Part shown: in pieces, positions 21,476 through 25,093 of the stretch | Layout: the number at the start of each line of letters is the position of its first letter | How positions within the stretch are numbered: the first letter of the stretch is position 1 | DNA from: Apostichopus californicus | Lineage: Eukaryota; Echinodermata; Holothuroidea; Aspidochirotida; Stichopodidae | Reading direction: 5' to 3' | Assembly (NCBI GenBank): GCA_020650975.1 | Contig: JAIPMN010021992.1 | Span: 1-25,093 of the forward strand | DNA length: 25,093 nucleotides | Notes under the pieces: generated by a model | Databases searched by the model: none | What the model was told of the DNA's origin: nothing | What the model saw: only the letters and a program-made list of their open reading frames with translations | Position numbers and translations under genes: made by a program

Positions 21476-22955
21476 GGGTTAGAAGTTTCTTAGTTATTTG
21501 TGACTGGTTTTTGACGAACGTCTGTTAAGTTTCACATATTGGCGAATACTACATTCGTCATTATAACCACTCAGTAACACAATTTGTCTAAGGTACTGCG
21601 TTTTTGGATAACGACGAATATTACTCTTTGGGACAAGTTGAACATAACAACAATATCATACTGATTTTAGAACCAACTAACTGTTATTTGAAAGCACCCA
21701 GGGCTATGGGAAGGTAATATCTTTAGTATTTCCACCTCATCTATTATTTAATTAATGCAGTATATCCTACACGATAGCCTCAATCGTGAAAACGGAATGA
21801 CCTGTGGGTCAACAATAGTATACCTGAATAGCAACCTAGTGTTATCATTGCAATACATTCGATGCTTGTACCTATTGCGGAAGTAGCTATAGACAGTAGA
21901 GTAACGCTATTTCTCTACTGAATCAGTGTAACAGTGTCTGTACATTTAATTAGAGTTATGTAAATGAGGAAACACGTGGTGTAAGTCAGGACCATGATGA
22001 CCATGGGTGCAATCAAATTGATGAAAACCCATTCAAATTGTAATTGTGACCGCCAAGACTACAATACCTAGACCAAGGTTAATTCTTTTAGACATTCTTA
22101 GGGTTAGTCTAACAGTACCTTAGGATTAAATGGGAGGAATCACAAACCATCGTAATGGAATTATATAACGGAGATCATTGTGATGATCTTATCCCTAACA
22201 TATCTAAGACCATTATCTTGCACGGTACGGGAGTAAATTGGCATGGAGCTACTTTTTTGCCAATGTGTGATGTCATAGTGCGACTTGGGATGGAGGGAGG
22301 GAGGGGGTTGTAATATACATTACTTATCTTGGTTTTCTGTCACTTCTCAATGCGAATGTTAACAGTCCAATAAACAGCTCATTTCTACTTTAGACTTCCT
22401 CCAGTCTTCAGTTTTATATAGCCTATGAAGAAACGTTAAAAATGTAACATCCCCTAAAGGAATACGGTTTTTCTTAGTTGTTTGCGAAGTTGCTTTTCAT
22501 AAACATTATTGTAGCCTAATTTATACTTTTATCTGGCTAGGTAATACCTAGTTACATAGATATAGGTCACATACTTTTACATGAAACTTTGGAAGGTACT
22601 AGCATAGTTTTTTCTACTAAGTATCAAAACTATGCTACAAAGGACGGGAGGTTAGGTGGGGGAGGGGGTGTGGGGTGGCGGCGTTTAGATCGAATTACTA
22701 GAAAATCTGTATAGCACCCTTTCGATATGAGAGAATCTTGGATGTTTTTTTCCACAGGCTGAGAAGTCCAGGGTCATAAGGGAAAGTTATACCAGACTTT
22801 TTGGAAAAATAAGCCAAGTTAAAACATGGACACACAAACCAAATGAACTTCACCAAACTGATATACCTTCAGCCCTGGTTAGCATACATTGGGATTGTTA
22901 ACCCTTAATGTTCTCGACATAAGAAATGCAAAGGCACTTGTTGTTCCAGAACGGA
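21476..22955. other. AT-rich spacer with inverted repeats and G-rich patches
   Basis: No gene recognised. It contains an 8-bp inverted repeat CAGTAGAG at 21894-21901 with its complement at 21913-21920, the 12-bp inverted repeat at 22600-22637, and purine-rich patches at 22289-22309 and 22645-22681 that are mostly G. Confidence 0.45.
22600..22637. repeat. Perfect 12-bp inverted repeat with a 14-nt loop
   Basis: TAGCATAGTTTT at 22600-22611 is matched by its exact complement at 22626-22637. The stem does not extend further, so a microRNA precursor is unlikely. Confidence 0.85.
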
Positions 22956-22959
22956 AGTT

Positions 22960-23865
22960 ACAAGCCAATCGCAGAATCCATGTCCTGCAGACATCAAACA
23001 TTTTATTAATCCATGATAGTGTGTATCATTTAGATTGTAAGGAAAAAAGGGTCTTCTTTACTTGACTTTTCAAGTGCGTTTAATACTGTTTTGCCAAATC
23101 AATTAATGAATGATCTTTCACGATTTATGAAAGAAACATGGCTTATTCATTGGTTGGCACAGTTTCTTCAAGGATGGTCCACACAAGTTAATTTGGATAA
23201 AGGGTTATCGGAAGTATCGGAAATAAAGGTTGATGTGCCTCGGGGGGGGGGGGGGTCCATTATCTGCTATATTATTTACTATGTATGCTGTTGAAATTAG
23301 GTCGAACTCACACATTTCTGCTACAAATATGCCGATGATACTGCTGTATCATGCAACATTTCCAAGAGCTCCGTTGAAACTGACCAATCAAAATATCAGT
23401 GTTTTGTAAATGACATACTTCCAACATGTGACCGCAAGATGTTATTTCTTAACCCCCAAATATCAAGGGAAATGTGTTTTGAAAATGAAAAAAACATAAA
23501 ACATGAAGGTCTCATTCTATCAAAATCGCATCATATATTATTTTCGAGGGATCTGAGGTGGCTAGGACTTCCAAAAAGGCTAAGTACTTGAAGTATACAT
23601 CGATGGCAGTTTGACCTTTTCTTTCCATGTATCAAGGGTAATAAGCATAGTATATTATATAGTATCTAGTGTGGCTTACGTCGTGTCTTTCTTAACCAAA
23701 ATGCTAAGGGAAATGTTTTCAATACTATTATTTTACCCTGGCACATGTGATCTATGCAGTGCCTGTCTGGTACCATTTTATACTGCAAAAGAGCAAAGAA
23801 AGAATATTGAAGTTTCTTAAATACACATCAGCTATATTTATAATATACTTTATAAATAAGAACAC
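22960..23865 (+). mobile_element. Degenerate non-LTR retrotransposon (LINE) reverse-transcriptase remnant B
   Basis: Reverse-transcriptase blocks appear in the expected order. LQANRRIHVLQTS lies near 22962-23000. LDFSSAFNTV (23061-23090) is the first palm block with its catalytic Asp. W-L-I-H-W-L-A-Q-F-L then leads to V-P-R-G at the G-run (23241-23255). PLSAILFTMYAVEI (23257-23298) is in a different frame, and YADDTAVSC (23328-23354) is the catalytic YxDD block, followed by L-F-L-N-P. That frame stays open from 23301 to a TGA at 23589. A C-terminal piece, HVIYAVPVWYHF (23744-23779), follows in yet another frame. The G-run and a point near 23298 each shift the frame. The palm motif resembles CR1/L2/Rex1-type elements, which is inference. 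It is non-functional, 5'-truncated, and has no visible poly-A tail or target duplication. Confidence 0.85.
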
Positions 23866-24334
23866 TAATAACATACCAACGATGCAGGACTTGTGATACA
23901 TCATTATAGGCACGTCGTCTGTCAATATAATGGTTACTGAAATTTATAAGGATCCACAACGTTATACCAACGAGTATCCGTCTCATCATGCCATGCAAAT
24001 TGACTTCATAAACAATTTCATTAACAATATCGTTAAAACCTCCCAGAGCTGGGACATTAGATTCGGTCGATGTAGGGAATAGGATCGGGAGCGATTACAT
24101 AACACCATTGAGCCGCATTCGGATATGTTAATTAATTTCGTAATGGATAAATGAACCAAGATAAGTGATTAGGAATTCCTGTACAGGTTCTTTTCAATGA
24201 TACAGTACTAAAATTCTTTTAATGATGTTAGGGGCTAGTTGAAATAAGTACAGCCCTAACTGAATTTCACAACGACGCTCAATTATTACAAACAACATGA
24301 TTTCTAAATTAAATCCATGTTTTTCAACTTCATT
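23866..24334. other. AT-rich spacer between LINE remnant B and the satellite
   Basis: No gene, RNA gene or repeat recognised. Confidence 0.5.
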
Positions 24335-25093
24335 TATTTGTCAGCAACCGGCACCCTTTGTCCTCTCTAACCTCTCCCCCACCCTATTCAACCCCTTCAA
24401 GACAAACATACTATGACACATATGTTGATATATGTGGATAACCTATGCAAATCCCTTGCCTATTTTATAGATTGTAAACAAATATTGGGGGTTCTTCTTA
24501 AGATAAATAAGACCAATGTACCACCACTTTCCTTGGAATCCCTACCCTACTACCCTCATATCCCCCTATCCGACGCCATCCATGTCACCTAAGAAAAACA
24601 TACTAAAAAACTTATATCCGCGCATAACCCATACAAATTCCATGTCTATTTTATAAGTTGTAACAAACCGTTGGCGTTCTTTTTAAATATTAATTCGACC
24701 CATATAACACCCCCTTTCAGCAGCCGGCTCTCCTTGCCCTCCGTACCCCAATACCCCACTACCACAATAACCCGCTATCTGAAACCATCCATTTCACCCA
24801 AGAAAAACATACTAAAAAACTTATATCCGCGCATAACCCATACAAATTTCTTGTCTATTTTATAAAATTGTAACAAAACGTGGGCGTGCTTTTTAAAATA
24901 AAACGCCCCATATACCACCCCTTTCAGCAGCTGGCTCTCCTTGCCCTCTTTACCACCTCCCATCACCCTATCCGACGCTATTCATGCCACCCAAGACAAA
25001 GTTACTAAAAGACGTATGTTGATACCTGCGTATAACACATGTAAATTCCTTGTCTATTTTATACATTGTAGTAAAGCTTGGGCGTTCTTTATA
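24335..25093. repeat. Satellite-like tandem array, units of about 190-210 bp, cut by the window end
   Basis: Four units can be phased on the landmark CTATTTTATA (24460, 24646, 24855 and 25054) and on TCAGCA(A/G)C-GGC (24341, 24717, 24924, with an eroded form near 24531). Units 2 and 3 share a nearly unchanged stretch from AAGAAAAACATACTAAAAAA to ACCCATACAAATT (about 24592-24638 and 24801-24847). Units 1 and 4 share a TATGTTGATA variant that 2 and 3 lack. One strand is rich in C and A outside the AT core. The short open frames across it (24671-24865, 24775-24966) are by-products of the repeat. Confidence 0.88.

Overview
The window looks like an AT-rich, repeat-dense stretch of an animal nuclear genome. 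Supporting signs are GT/AG splice-like signals around a duplicated short exon, two decayed non-LTR retrotransposons, satellites and microsatellites, long C/G homopolymers, and a 10-N scaffold gap. There are no operons, ribosome binding sites or densely packed ORFs. The palindromic octamer TAGGCCTA occurs at least five times. From general experience this suits a marine invertebrate, perhaps an echinoderm, but that is a guess. No complete gene could be recognised.

Layout. (1) 1-7840 is a tandem array of a non-coding unit of about 3.0-3.1 kb: copy I partial at 1-1310, copy II at 1557-4698, a nested fragment at 4699-4890, and copy III at 4888-7840. (2) 8300-8580 holds a cluster of short stem-loops built from ATGTGGC and its complement. 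(3) 8600-11100 is mostly single-copy AT-rich DNA with one strong hairpin. (4) 11105-11940 is a pyrimidine-rich, frameshifted LINE reverse-transcriptase remnant. (5) 12499-12930 is a degenerate short-period repeat inside a 216-bp duplication. (6) 13850-14500 and 20905-21475 are paralogous blocks about 7.07 kb apart on the same strand. Each carries a 68-nt exon-like segment with acceptor, ATG, open frame and donor at identical positions. (7) The 10-N gap at 14341-14350 sits between two near-identical 73-bp copies, most likely an assembly artefact. (8) 18480-19100 contains two tandem repeats. (9) 20242-20529 is a GAT/ATC microsatellite that flips strand and forms palindromes. (10) 22960-23860 is a second LINE remnant with a recognisable YADD catalytic motif. 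(11) 24335-25093 is a satellite of roughly 190-210 bp running off the end of the window.

The most gene-like signal is the pair of exons at 14099-14166 and 21170-21237. They may be first coding exons of a tandemly duplicated gene family, or part of a dispersed element. The rest is best read as a repeat-rich intergenic or intronic landscape shaped by tandem duplication, unequal exchange and decayed retrotransposition.
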